Origin: Enterobacter sp. JBIWA008
GTDB lineage: Bacteria; Pseudomonadota; Gammaproteobacteria; Enterobacterales; Enterobacteriaceae
Assembly (NCBI RefSeq): GCF_019968765.1
Contig: NZ_CP074149.1
Span: 3,906,001 to 3,970,000 of the forward strand
DNA length: 64,000 bases
Reading direction: 5' to 3'
Shown: positions 38,401 to 46,625 of the stretch, in pieces
How positions within the stretch are numbered: position 1 is the stretch's first letter
Layout: every line of letters starts with the position of its first letter
Translations under genes and position numbers: made by a program
Notes under the pieces: model-generated
Database searches by the model: none
Seen by the model: the letters and a program-made list of their open reading frames with translations, nothing else
Told to the model about the DNA's origin: nothing

Positions 38401-38685
38401 CACGGCCAGATACTCGCCAAGAAGCGCAATATAGTCTGCAATCATGCCTTCCAGCCGACCGTCTTCCGGAAACAGTGACAGCGGAGGGATCTCAGGCTGC
38501 CAGACCGCCATCGTCAGCACTCGTTTTTTCCCTAACCAGCGCCAGTCATCATTGGTGAGCGTAAATTCTTTTGGCGCGTAGCTCTCCCGGCTAATAATCT
38601 GCACATCCGCTGGTTCCAGCGCAAGGCTGCGCAGAGGGGCAAGCACCAGGTACAATAAGCCAAGGGTAAAAAGAAATTTTTTCAA
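35401..38685 (-). CDS. BvgS/EvgS-type hybrid sensor kinase (system 1)
   Basis: 1094-residue unorthodox kinase. Signal peptide (KKFLFTLGLLYLVLAPLRSL), two periplasmic Venus-flytrap SBP_bac_3 domains (about 55-280 and 300-520), one transmembrane helix near 530-550 (WLVSGVAGIVILTSLIWIYY), HisKA with His about 606 (MSHEIRTPVSAI), HATPase, receiver with Asp in VITDCSMPG (about 896) and a C-terminal Hpt domain with His in MHRLSGAAKICG (about 1030). The frame extends to 38730 with a TTG, but the TTG at 38685, 4 bases past the stop of the response-regulator gene and after a GGA site, gives the signal peptide. Lies next to the fimbrial operon, reading away from it. Confidence 0.9.
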   Translation of the reverse strand: MKKFLFTLGLLYLVLAPLRSLALEPADVQIISRESYAPKEFTLTNDDWRWLGKKRVLTMAVWQPEIPPLSLFPEDGRLEGMIADYIALLGEYLAVRMHVVAFEDRDSAYAALAQKKVDIVVDPSAKVRGVNAALVASANFIRDHPVLVHRKQSPEKPFHYQPGMRLAIARWYVDDSWIEAHFPGARLIHFDTDDRAMASVAFGENDFYIGNLVTGSYLLERHYPHFLVLQQVYPERDTGSHFVMRKEDHALIRSVGRVLDSIPRTQKEVILQQWSEGSSRWRVREQVAFTAAEKKWLADNPTVPVSVNALYAPFTMIDAKGNFYGVTADILRLVRLRTGLHFDPVPADSIRRMEDQIAGKKALFMGAVSQSEERTKQLRFSRPYFTSPFVWVEASDKHYTASLPPGTRVAIVMKNALIPELRRTRPGIVLIETENAAIAMQNVADGKADVAIHTLFGASYMIDRYFRDRLKIGGHIGDLTAKVAFAVSRDQPELLSILNKSLENISPADITHVIDKWQTRPDVRLNTWELYRTRFWLVSGVAGIVILTSLIWIYYLRREIGARQLAQQDLQSQLAYNETLTRALSEETERAEQANRAKSTFLATMSHEIRTPVSAIIGLLELTVNAADKTWEDDDPVRVACESARSLMGLIGDILDMARIESGRLELTPQWVRTTDLLPPVVRVFEGLARQKALRLQYVVPPELPEEIFLDPLRFRQVLSNLVSNAIKFTEKGCITVEMTLFNDEMAPANYLLHISVSDTGRGISAEDQKNIFDPWVQARDGAVQSGSGLGLAICAQLVTMMGGSITIASEKGKGTQVSFTVSVQQRDNPVSPTEADVEPIAVLHRPLSILAVDDHPANRMLLRRQLMHLGHHVKEAQNGLEAWELFQETRFDVVITDCSMPGMDGLALTRLLRERAGDALIILGLTANAWPEERARCLAAGMDDCLFKPLPMSQLKTVLNDVMKNIAAPWGEAVSLSRVVDYPKLEALSSFDEQMLGELLRVTVQTNNDDLRYAADLVELQDWPELAACMHRLSGAAKICGARRIERASRELELACLCPEQALEHLHALWSELCDAVEEFNLAVGGWLAEVEP

Positions 38686-38689
38686 TGCG

Positions 38690-39313
38690 TTAGTCCAGAT
38701 GATGGCGACGCGCAAAATCAACCAATCCAATGGTGTGCGTTATCTCAAGCTTGTGCATCAACCGGGTTTTATAGGTGCTGACGGTTTTGTTGCTGATGAA
38801 CATTTTGTTGGCGATATCATTGATTTTCATACCGCGCGCGACATAGCGCAGAACCTGAAGCTCGCGGTTTGACAGGGTTTTGATCACATCGCTCTCGCGG
38901 ACAAAACTGGCGGGTAACCGGTTGGCCTGACGACGCAGAGGAAAATAGGCGTAGCCGCGTTCTACCGCGTTGACGGCATTTCGAAGTTCATCCAGATTAT
39001 TCCCTTTCCCGACAAATCCATCCGCACCAAACTGAATACATCGGTTAAGGTAATGTTCATCGTCCCGACTAGTCAGTACCAGTAACCTGCCAGGAAATTC
39101 TGTTTTACGCAGTTTTTCTATTAACTCCACGCCGCTCAAACCGGGAATATCAAGATCGACCACCACGATTTCGGGCTTTATTTTCTGTATCACCTTAAAT
39201 GCGTCCGTCCCATCACCACTTTCAGCAATGATGATATGGTTATCTTTTTCGAGCAGCATACGTATAGCCAGACGAACCATAGGATGGTCGTCGACAATGA
39301 GGATATTAGCCAT
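38690..39313 (-). CDS. BvgA/EvgA-type response regulator (system 1)
   Basis: 207-residue NarL/FixJ-family regulator: receiver domain 1-120 with acidic pair DDH at 8-10 and phospho-Asp53 (VVVDLDIPG), and a LuxR-type helix-turn-helix at about 145-205 (LSNRELQVLRYVARGMKIND, then IANKMFISNKTVSTYKTRLM). Upstream gene of the pair and translationally coupled to the kinase. Divergent from the major pilin gene across a 659-base promoter region, so it is the best candidate for pilus control. Confidence 0.93.
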   Translation of the reverse strand: MANILIVDDHPMVRLAIRMLLEKDNHIIIAESGDGTDAFKVIQKIKPEIVVVDLDIPGLSGVELIEKLRKTEFPGRLLVLTSRDDEHYLNRCIQFGADGFVGKGNNLDELRNAVNAVERGYAYFPLRRQANRLPASFVRESDVIKTLSNRELQVLRYVARGMKINDIANKMFISNKTVSTYKTRLMHKLEITHTIGLVDFARRHHLD

Positions 39314-39972
39314 ATCAGCCTCTTTAATTTCCTTTTATTAAAGGCTGTCATAAAAGCCCAGATAAAATCAATCAAAAAATCTATTTTTTATTTCATTGTC
39401 ACGAACATGTTTTTATTTACTGCTGTTTTTTCCGGTTGCCCTACGGGGATGACATCTTTTTTCTGACAGATCCGCTTAAATTACCGACTCGATTATCATG
39501 AGAAAAACAAATCTAATTCATTGATTTAAATTAACTTACAAACCAAAGAAAAATTTTCATGACCAGGAGGTTTTCACAGCTTGTAGGCAAAGGACTACAT
39601 GTAATGTCGTCTTTGATGACATAAATCAACTCCCAGTCTGAGTGTTTTATTTTACTGCGAGGGTATAGTGGATTACACAAAGCGAGACCAAGCAGAAATG
39701 CTTTTTGGAATAAGTTTCAAAAAACTCAACTGTAACGCATAAACAGTATTCCTCATGCGCAATGGATATTTATAGCCTTATAAAAATGGGCAAATCAAAT
39801 TCTATTGTCATTGAGAAATACATCGCTTTGAAAATACTTTTACTCGCAAACCAAAAAATGCGCTGTTTTTATCCCCTGCAAACAGGAAGCTGCTTGCCGT
39901 TTTATCAGCATCATCCAAGCGCAATACGTAAACACAGTGTTAATTGTAACTCACTTACAGGAATAAAACCTG
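39314..39972. promoter_or_regulatory. Divergent promoter region between response regulator 1 and the pilus operon
   Basis: 659 bases, strongly AT-rich, with no convincing gene. It contains the inverted repeat TGTAG-N8-CTACA (39582-39599), a second imperfect inverted repeat ATGTC-N9-GACAT just after it (39603-39621), and the pilin ribosome site AGGA 10 bases before the ATG at 39973. Such long AT-rich leaders are typical of fimbrial genes silenced by H-NS and activated by a dedicated regulator. Confidence 0.6.
39580..39601. promoter_or_regulatory. Inverted repeat C-N-TGTAG-N8-CTACA-N-G (copy 1)
   Basis: CTTGTAG at 39580 and CTACATG at 39595 are separated by 8 bases (GCAAAGGA). The same half-sites with the same spacing occur at 49996-50017 in the promoter region at the other end of the locus. 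Probable operator for one of the locus regulators. Confidence 0.6.
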
Positions 39973-40500
39973 ATGAAAAAGCAACTTCACTTTATCGCCA
40001 TCGCGTCAATCATCAGCGGTGCATCACTGACTGCCGCCCACGCTGCTGACGGCACCATTCAGTTTAACGGCGAAATCATTGATGCCGCCTGTACGGTATC
40101 GGCATCCAGCGCCAACCAGACGGTCACTTTAGGCCAGATCAGCGAAAACGCCTTCTCCGCCGCGGGTGATACCGCCGGTGCGACCGCTTTCCAGATTGAT
40201 CTGACGAGCTGCCCGGCAAGCGTGACCTCCGCGGCGGTGAAATTCGACGGAACGCCTTATCAGGGAGACAACAGCGCGCTCGCACTGACGCCGGTGAATG
40301 GCGTCGCAACCGGTGTCGGCATCCAGATCCGTAATGCGGACAACACCGTGCTGCCTCTGTTCACCGAATCTCAGCGCGTCACGCTTTCTCAGGCGGGGAC
40401 CAATACGCTGAAATTTAACGCTGCTTACGTAGCAAAAGCCGCCACAGTGACCGCCGGTCCAGCGAACGCAACCGCCACCTTCAGCGTTGTTTACAACTGA
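39973..40500 (+). CDS. Major fimbrial subunit (type 1-like pilin)
   Basis: 175-residue exported pilin. Signal peptide of about 24 residues ending AAHA; the mature protein starts ADGTIQFNGEIIDAACTV. Cys40 and Cys80 form the pilin disulfide, and the C terminus ATATFSVVYN has the penultimate tyrosine and alternating hydrophobic residues of the beta-zipper bound by the chaperone. First gene of the operon; followed by two hairpins, the second a clear terminator, before the chaperone gene. Confidence 0.95.
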   Translation: MKKQLHFIAIASIISGASLTAAHAADGTIQFNGEIIDAACTVSASSANQTVTLGQISENAFSAAGDTAGATAFQIDLTSCPASVTSAAVKFDGTPYQGDNSALALTPVNGVATGVGIQIRNADNTVLPLFTESQRVTLSQAGTNTLKFNAAYVAKAATVTAGPANATATFSVVYN

Positions 40501-40503
40501 TCC

Positions 40504-40525
40504 AACGGCAGCGCTTTCTGCCGTT
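40504..40525 (+). terminator. First hairpin after the pilin gene
   Basis: AACGGCAG / CTGCCGTT, 8-bp perfect stem with a 6-base loop, 3 bases after the pilin stop codon, without a T-run. Likely stabilises the 3' end of the pilin mRNA. Confidence 0.55.
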
Positions 40526-40531
40526 ATCCGA

Positions 40532-40555
40532 AAGCCAGCCACCGGCTGGCTTTTT
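40532..40555 (+). terminator. Intra-operon terminator between pilin and chaperone
   Basis: AAGCCAGCC / GGCTGGCTT, 9-bp stem with loop ACC followed by T5. It would reduce read-through so that pilin is made in excess over chaperone, usher and tip proteins. Confidence 0.8.
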
Positions 40556-40573
40556 CCCAGAGGAGAAACCACA

Positions 40574-41257
40574 GTGACATTCAAACTCTCATCCTTACTG
40601 GTTGCGGGCATGCTCATCGGGTGCGAAATGGCTCACGCCGGCGTAGTCGTGGGCGGCACGCGCATTATCTATGATGGTGACAAAAAAGAGGCGTCCATCA
40701 GCGTAGACAATCCCGACGCCACGCCTTATCTCATTCAGTCCTGGATAGAAAATGAACGCGGTCAGAGCGATAAACAGAGCTTTATCGTGACGCCTCCGCT
40801 TTTTCGCCTGGATGGAAGCCAGAAAAATACTCTGCGTATTCTGAAAATGGCCCCAAATTTCGCTGCGGATCGGGAGACGATGTTCTGGATGAATATTAAA
40901 TCCATCCCCGCAGCCGATCCCAGCCGTTCGGACAATACCCTGCAACTGGCCGTCAATACGCGCCTGAAGTTGATTTATCGCCCGTCAGCCCTGAAGGCCT
41001 CCTCACCGGATCAGGCCAGCAACAGCCTGAAATGGACGCGTCAGGGACAGCGCCTGTCGGTAAATAACCCGACCCCATACTACATCAACTTTCAGTCAAT
41101 CAGCCTGAACGGACGTCAACTTGAGAATGTGACCTACGTAGCCCCTCGCGCAACGGCCTTCTTTGACCTTCCGTCTGGAGCTCAGGGCAATCAGGTCGAA
41201 TGGAAGGTGATCAGTGATTATGGCGCAACTGGCGCTGCTCACAAAGCCTCCCTTTAA
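40574..41257 (+). CDS. Periplasmic pilus chaperone (PapD/FimC type)
   Basis: 227-residue chaperone starting at GTG with an AGGAG ribosome site 8 bases upstream. Signal peptide ends near MAHA; domain 1 begins GVVVGGTRIIYDGDKKEASI with the conserved arginine that anchors the pilin C terminus, then the G1 strand NTLQLAVNTRLKLIYRPSAL with the second anchor lysine. It folds and caps pilin subunits by donor-strand complementation in the periplasm. Second gene of the operon. Confidence 0.94.
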   Translation: MTFKLSSLLVAGMLIGCEMAHAGVVVGGTRIIYDGDKKEASISVDNPDATPYLIQSWIENERGQSDKQSFIVTPPLFRLDGSQKNTLRILKMAPNFAADRETMFWMNIKSIPAADPSRSDNTLQLAVNTRLKLIYRPSALKASSPDQASNSLKWTRQGQRLSVNNPTPYYINFQSISLNGRQLENVTYVAPRATAFFDLPSGAQGNQVEWKVISDYGATGAAHKASL

Positions 41258-41287
41258 CGCACCTGTAACGAACCGCTGGAAAGAACC

Positions 41288-43828
41288 ATGTCCCCATTAT
41301 CACACGCTGCCCAAAAACGTCCGGAGTTTCGGCCATCCCTTATGGCCGTGCTAGTCGCCCTCCTTCTGCCTTCCGTTCACGCTGAAGCCAGGGACTACTT
41401 TAATCCTGCACTTTTACAGCAGACAGGTACAGGCGGCACCGTACCTGATCTGTCAGCTTTTGAGAATGGCGGGCAGTTACCGGGACGTTATCCCGTTGAA
41501 ATCTATCTTAATGACGAACAGGTAGACAGCAGAGACGTCACCTTTTTCCAGACCTCCGAGAACGGCCTTCAGCCGTGTCTGGATGCGGAAACCCTGGCGG
41601 GATATGGCGTTCGTACAGAGTTATTTCCTGGATTACAGCCTGAAGGCGAGCAGTGCGTGGATTTTTCAGCGATTCCAGACAGCGCAGCTGTCTTCGTATT
41701 CGGCGCACATCGTCTGAACATATCGATCCCGCAGGCGGCGGTTAACCCGCGCATTCGTGGCTATGTTTCACCCACGCAGTGGGATGACGGTATTAACGCC
41801 GCACTTCTGCATTACAGCTTTAGCGGCGTGAGCCCTCTCACCGGCGAGGGCAGCAGTCAGTATCTCAATCTGCGTCCGGGTCTGAATCTGGGTGCCTGGC
41901 GTTTTCGTAACTACACCACCTGGAACCGCCCCGCCAGCAGTGATAGTGGCGGCGACAAGTGGAACACCGTCTATACCTATGCTCAGCGCAGCATCGTTCC
42001 GCTGAAAAGCCAGTTAACGCTGGGGGACAGCCTGTCCCCATCTGACGTGTTTGACAGCGTGCCTTTCAGAGGTGCGCAGTTGGCATCCGATGACGAAATG
42101 ATCCCCGACAGTCAGCGCGGCTACGCGCCGGTCGTGCGCGGCATTGCACGCGGTAACAGTGCACAAGTCACCATTCGCCAGAACGGTTACGTCATTTACC
42201 AGACAACCGTACCGGCCGGGGCATTCGAAATCACGGATATGTACCCTACCGGCGGCAGCGGCGATTTGTACGTCACCATTAAAGAGGCCGACGGCAGCGA
42301 GCAGTCGATGGTCGTGCCTTACGCCTCTCTTCCTGTCCTCCAGCGTGAGGGCAGACTGCAGTTCAGCCTGACGGCGGGTCAGTATCGTGCCTATGACAGC
42401 AGTATTGAAAAAACGCCCTTTTCACAGGGAACCCTTCTGTACGGCGTGGGTAAAGGGATGACGTTATATGGCGGCGCACAGCTGGCACAACCTTATCGCG
42501 CTTTCGCGGCGGGCGTGGGTCAGAACCTGGGGGGGCTAGGGGCGTTATCGGTAGACGTTACGCAGGCGTGGAGTTCGCCAAAAAACGATAAAGAACAACA
42601 GGGACAATCCTGGCGTCTGCGTTACAGCAAAAGTCTGACGGAAACAGGAACCCACCTTGCGGTTGCAGGGTATCGCTATTCCACCGAGGGGTTTTACGAT
42701 CTGGCTGATGTCCTGGAAAGCTATCGCGATAGACCATCTTCCATGCGCACCGAACGCAAGCGTAATCGCGCTGAACTGACCCTGAGCCAGGATTTAGGCA
42801 GCGAACGCGGTTATCTGTCCGTTGGGGCAATCAGTGAAGACTACTGGGATAACCGTCGTAAAACGACCTCGTGGAATATGAGTTACAACAACAGCTGGAA
42901 CGGCATCAGCTACAGCCTTAACTACGCCATGAATCGTAACACTGCGGGCGGGGGTCAATACACAGGCGGGAAAAACAGCGAACGCGATGATGTCCTGTCC
43001 CTCAACCTGAGCATTCCTCTGGATAAGTGGCTGGGTAAATCATTTGCCAGCTACAACGTCAGCAGCAGCCCCGCACGAGGGACAGTCAATACCGTGGGAC
43101 TTAACGGTACGGCACTGGAGGATAACAGCCTTAACTGGAACCTGACACAAAGCCATGCATCGCAGGAGCAGTCTAACAGCGGCTACGGAAGCGTTAACTA
43201 TCGGGGGACTTATGGGGAGGTGAATGGTGCCTACAGCCAGAGCGCCGGTCAGCGCAATCTCAGCTACGGCCTGCAGGGTAGCATTGTCGCCCACGCCGGG
43301 GGCATAACGGCCGGTCAACCCATGGGCGAAACGTTTGGGCTGGTCAAAGTACCAGGCGCGTCGAACGTAGCTATCCAGAATCAAACCGGTATCAAAACGG
43401 ATTATCGCGGTTATGCCCTCGTACCAAACCTGATGCCATACCGCCGCAATGACGTCACGCTGAACACGTCAACGCTGGATGAGGATGTCGATCTGAAACA
43501 AACCAGCCGTAGCGTCGTTCCGACCCGGGGAGCGCTGGTGCGGGCAGAATACCGCGCACAGGTAGGGCAGCGCGTGATGATGACGCTTATCCGCGCTGAC
43601 GGCAAACCGGTGCCCTTTGGCGCAACCGTTGTAAACGACACCGATCCGGATGCTGGCAGCAGTATTGTCGGCGATGGTGGACAGGTGTACCTCGCCGGCC
43701 TGTCTTCTGAAGGAACGCTGAAGGTGCAGTGGGGAAATGACGCGCAGCGTCAATGTCGGGTGACCTATCGCCTGAGTAAACAGAAAACGGGCGAAAGCAT
43801 CTCGGTCATCCAGGGACAGTGTCGCTGA
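41288..43828 (+). CDS. Outer-membrane fimbrial usher
   Basis: 846-residue PapC/FimD-type usher. Signal peptide ends near VHAEA; N-terminal chaperone-docking domain (YFNPALLQQTGTGGTVPDLS), 24-strand barrel with plug domain (FRGAQLASDDEMIPDSQRGY), and C-terminal domains (GSSIVGDGGQVYLAGLSSEG). Secretes and orders the pilus subunits. 30 bases after the chaperone gene. Confidence 0.95.
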   Translation: MSPLSHAAQKRPEFRPSLMAVLVALLLPSVHAEARDYFNPALLQQTGTGGTVPDLSAFENGGQLPGRYPVEIYLNDEQVDSRDVTFFQTSENGLQPCLDAETLAGYGVRTELFPGLQPEGEQCVDFSAIPDSAAVFVFGAHRLNISIPQAAVNPRIRGYVSPTQWDDGINAALLHYSFSGVSPLTGEGSSQYLNLRPGLNLGAWRFRNYTTWNRPASSDSGGDKWNTVYTYAQRSIVPLKSQLTLGDSLSPSDVFDSVPFRGAQLASDDEMIPDSQRGYAPVVRGIARGNSAQVTIRQNGYVIYQTTVPAGAFEITDMYPTGGSGDLYVTIKEADGSEQSMVVPYASLPVLQREGRLQFSLTAGQYRAYDSSIEKTPFSQGTLLYGVGKGMTLYGGAQLAQPYRAFAAGVGQNLGGLGALSVDVTQAWSSPKNDKEQQGQSWRLRYSKSLTETGTHLAVAGYRYSTEGFYDLADVLESYRDRPSSMRTERKRNRAELTLSQDLGSERGYLSVGAISEDYWDNRRKTTSWNMSYNNSWNGISYSLNYAMNRNTAGGGQYTGGKNSERDDVLSLNLSIPLDKWLGKSFASYNVSSSPARGTVNTVGLNGTALEDNSLNWNLTQSHASQEQSNSGYGSVNYRGTYGEVNGAYSQSAGQRNLSYGLQGSIVAHAGGITAGQPMGETFGLVKVPGASNVAIQNQTGIKTDYRGYALVPNLMPYRRNDVTLNTSTLDEDVDLKQTSRSVVPTRGALVRAEYRAQVGQRVMMTLIRADGKPVPFGATVVNDTDPDAGSSIVGDGGQVYLAGLSSEGTLKVQWGNDAQRQCRVTYRLSKQKTGESISVIQGQCR

Positions 43829-43852
43829 GCGAACATCAATAGAAGGTTAGTA

Positions 43853-44878
43853 ATGAAAACGTTAATCAAACACATATTTCGAAACCGCCTGCTCTCGGCC
43901 ATCTTGCTGATGGGGGTTTCAAACGGCGCACTCGCCACCTGTAGCTTTATGGACAGTCGTTTTACACCGAATGATGCCGTTCAGCTGAATCTGGGGTCAG
44001 TGATCGTTCAACGCGACACGCCTATCGGGGCCGTCGTATGGAGCTCCACGAACAATACTCTGGGCGGGCGAAATAATTTCATCCAATGCAACGCCACGGG
44101 ATACCGTACACAGTGGGCTGCAGGTTCCGGGTATGAGCCGGTAGCCTATAGCGGCCAGACCCTGTACCAGTCCGGCGTCCCGGGTCTGGCTTTCAGGATC
44201 GTCACTCCAGGGGCAGGCTCGACCAGCGGCCGGTACGGAACTGGCCCTCTTCCCCGTCAAATTTCCAATGTACCCTGCACCAGCTCGTCGACCTGGTGGC
44301 GGTTATGTGGGGGAACCTGGGGAAGCTACCAGCTTCAGCTCGTCAAAATTGCCCCCACTACCGGATCGGGACCCATCACGTCCGGCACGATTACCCGGGC
44401 GCTGATCGTCGGAGAGACCACTATTTTTGACTATTCCATCGCCAGCGGCACGGTTCAGACAGTGGCCTGCTCGGTAACCAATCCAAATATTACGGTCAAC
44501 ATGGGAACGGCCAAAAACACCGATTTCCGGGGGACGGGAAGCACCAGCGGCAATACCGATTTTGCGATCGCTCTTAACTGCGATGCCTCCACCAATATCA
44601 AAATGACGCTGACAGCGGGAAGTGCAGGTGCGGCCGACTCAACACAGGGCGTGCTAAACCTCGACAATGCCGGGGCGGCGGACAACGCAACCGGAGTGGG
44701 TGTTCAGGTGCTCTATAACAGCAGACCGGTTTCACTGGGCACACAAATAAACGTGGCCAGAACCACAGCGAATGGCACCTATTTCATACCGTTGCAGGCA
44801 CGCTATTACCAGACACAGTCGACGGTAACACCGGGAAAAGCGGATGCTAATGCCACGTTTACCATGACTTATCAGTAA
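43853..44878 (+). CDS. Fimbrial tip adhesin 1 (two-domain, FimH-like layout)
   Basis: 341-residue exported protein. Signal peptide to about residue 28 (GALA), an N-terminal putative receptor-binding domain with several cysteines (TCSFMDSRF, FIQCNATG, VPCTSSSTWWRLCGG) and a C-terminal pilin domain ending ANATFTMTYQ with the chaperone-binding strand. The N-terminal domain is not recognisable as mannose-binding FimH. Ligand unknown. Paralogous to the next gene throughout. Confidence 0.87.
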   Translation: MKTLIKHIFRNRLLSAILLMGVSNGALATCSFMDSRFTPNDAVQLNLGSVIVQRDTPIGAVVWSSTNNTLGGRNNFIQCNATGYRTQWAAGSGYEPVAYSGQTLYQSGVPGLAFRIVTPGAGSTSGRYGTGPLPRQISNVPCTSSSTWWRLCGGTWGSYQLQLVKIAPTTGSGPITSGTITRALIVGETTIFDYSIASGTVQTVACSVTNPNITVNMGTAKNTDFRGTGSTSGNTDFAIALNCDASTNIKMTLTAGSAGAADSTQGVLNLDNAGAADNATGVGVQVLYNSRPVSLGTQINVARTTANGTYFIPLQARYYQTQSTVTPGKADANATFTMTYQ

Positions 44879-44901
44879 TAATTTAAGGAAAACGCTCTCC
44901 A

Positions 44902-45906
44902 GTGAACATACCATTTTTATTCTGCGGCGTACTGCTCCTGACCTCTAAAATAGCGGTGGGTGCCTGCAGTTTTATGGACAACCGGTTTACGGCCAGCGAC
45001 AACATTAACCTCAATTTTGGTCAGGTAATCGTTCAGCGCGATACCCCCATCGGCAGCGTGGTTGCAACCGCCAGTTCTGCCACACTTGCTAACCGGAACG
45101 ATTTTATCGAATGCACCACCTCCAGGTTCGTCACCCAGTGGGCACCAGGTAGCGGTAATTTTCAGCCAATACAGCATAATGCTGAAACTCTCTATCGGTC
45201 AGGCGTGGCGGGTCTTGCCTTCAGGATTGTGACCCCCGGCGCAGGGTCAACGACCGGACGCTATGGAACGGGACCTTTGCCCAGACGCGTCAGTAATATC
45301 TGGTGTCGCCTCTCCCCCACCTGGTGGAGGCTCTGTGGCGGCACCTGGGGGAACTATCAGCTCCAGCTGATCAAAATTGCTCCCCTGACGGGGTCAGGCC
45401 GTCTGCAAACCGGATCTATCACGCGGGCAGGCGTTGTGGGTGAAATCGATGTCATGAACGTGAATATCGCGGGTGGAGAGGTACAGACGGTGGCCTGTTC
45501 CGAGACCACTCCAAACATCTTTGTGAACATGGGAAGCATAAAAAACACCGAGTTTTTGGGGGCTGGAAGCACCTCGCGCGACGTAAGCTTCAACGTCAAT
45601 TTGAACTGCGATGCGTCAGCCAATATTTACCTGACGCTGGAGGCGGGACGTGCGGGCGTAGCGGATGCCAGTAAGGGTATTTTGAATATCGACACAACAG
45701 GTTCGGCTGAAGCAGCCAGCGGAGTGGGGATACAGGTACTGTTTAACCACACGCCAGTTATACCGGGAGAAAGGCTTAAAATTACCACCACCGCGTCAGA
45801 CGGTCTGTATGCCCTCCCGCTTGCGGCACGCTACTATCAGACTGGCACCATCCTTACGCCGGGTACGGCTAACGCCACGGCAACGTTTACGACAACGTAC
45901 CAGTAA
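44902..45906 (+). CDS. Fimbrial tip adhesin 2, paralog of the preceding gene
   Basis: 334-residue exported protein starting at GTG (44902). It shares with adhesin 1 the blocks ACSFMDNRF, VIVQRDTPIG, GLAFRIVTPGAGST, GRYGTGPLPR, TWWRLCGGTWG and the pilin-domain end ATATFTTTYQ; identity by eye is near half, higher in the N-terminal domain. A tandem duplication that has diverged. Both proteins end in a pilin domain, so both could cap the fibre. Last gene of the operon. Confidence 0.87.
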   Translation: MNIPFLFCGVLLLTSKIAVGACSFMDNRFTASDNINLNFGQVIVQRDTPIGSVVATASSATLANRNDFIECTTSRFVTQWAPGSGNFQPIQHNAETLYRSGVAGLAFRIVTPGAGSTTGRYGTGPLPRRVSNIWCRLSPTWWRLCGGTWGNYQLQLIKIAPLTGSGRLQTGSITRAGVVGEIDVMNVNIAGGEVQTVACSETTPNIFVNMGSIKNTEFLGAGSTSRDVSFNVNLNCDASANIYLTLEAGRAGVADASKGILNIDTTGSAEAASGVGIQVLFNHTPVIPGERLKITTTASDGLYALPLAARYYQTGTILTPGTANATATFTTTYQ

Positions 45907-45910
45907 ATCG

Positions 45911-45938
45911 CTCAGCGGTCCCCCGAAACGGGTACCGC
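45911..45938. terminator. Hairpin between adhesin 2 and response regulator 2
   Basis: AGCGGT...CCC / GGG...ACCGCT imperfect stem in the 44-base gap between convergent genes. No strong T-run; likely a shared weak terminator. Confidence 0.4.
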
Positions 45939-45950
45939 TAATTTCCTTAG

Positions 45951-46574
45951 TCACGCCAGATGATTACGTTTAGCGAATTCGACCAGTTCCAGCGTTTTAC
46001 TGAGGCCCAGCTTTTCCATAATACGTCGCTTATAGGTACTGACGGATTTGCTGCTGACATGCAGTTTCTCCGCAATCTCCACCAGCAGTTCGCCCCGCGC
46101 GATATAGCCAAGAACCTGCAGCTCCCGATTAGACAGGCGGCTCAGCAGGTCCTTCTCCGGCTGTATCCTATCCGGTCGGCCTGACGATGACTGGCGCTTG
46201 GGAAAAAACTCGTATCCGTTTAAAACGGCCCTGAACGCATCTGCCAGGGCGTCAAGCTGGTTGTTCTTACTGATAAAACCATTGGCGCCTGCGGCCCTGA
46301 CCCTGTCTACAAAATGCTGATCGCTGTGCGTCGTCAGAACAATAATTCCGCCTTGATAATTCTCTTCGCGCAGTCGTTTTATGACCTCAAGTCCGTCAGG
46401 CGGAGGGATATCAATATCAATCACCACCAGATCAGGACGATGGTTACGCAAATAGACTAATGCATCGTGCCCGTTGTCGCAGGTGCCCACAACGTCATAT
46501 CCCTTCCCGTTCGCCACGACCTGCACGGCAAGTTGAGAAACAGGATGGTCATCAACAATAAAGATTGTGCTCAT
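45951..46574 (-). CDS. BvgA/EvgA-type response regulator (system 2)
   Basis: 207-residue NarL/FixJ-family regulator, paralogous to the one at 38690: acidic pair DDH at 8-10, phospho-Asp53 (VVIDIDIPPPDG), LuxR-type helix-turn-helix (LSNRELQVLGYIARGELLVE, IAEKLHVSSKSVSTYKRRIM). Start MSTIFIVDDH at 46574 is preferred to the ATG two codons upstream. It follows its kinase gene by 51 bases, the opposite gene order to system 1, and is convergent with the pilus operon. Confidence 0.92.
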   Translation of the reverse strand: MSTIFIVDDHPVSQLAVQVVANGKGYDVVGTCDNGHDALVYLRNHRPDLVVIDIDIPPPDGLEVIKRLREENYQGGIIVLTTHSDQHFVDRVRAAGANGFISKNNQLDALADAFRAVLNGYEFFPKRQSSSGRPDRIQPEKDLLSRLSNRELQVLGYIARGELLVEIAEKLHVSSKSVSTYKRRIMEKLGLSKTLELVEFAKRNHLA

Positions 46575-46625
46575 AAGCATACCCTGCGTTTATTCGTCAT
46601 CCGCCTTCTTCCACTGGTGAGAAAA

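Noticed and set aside
39762-40049. 95-residue frame before the pilin gene
   Set aside because: Overlaps the pilin signal peptide in another frame, no ribosome site, AT-rich promoter DNA.
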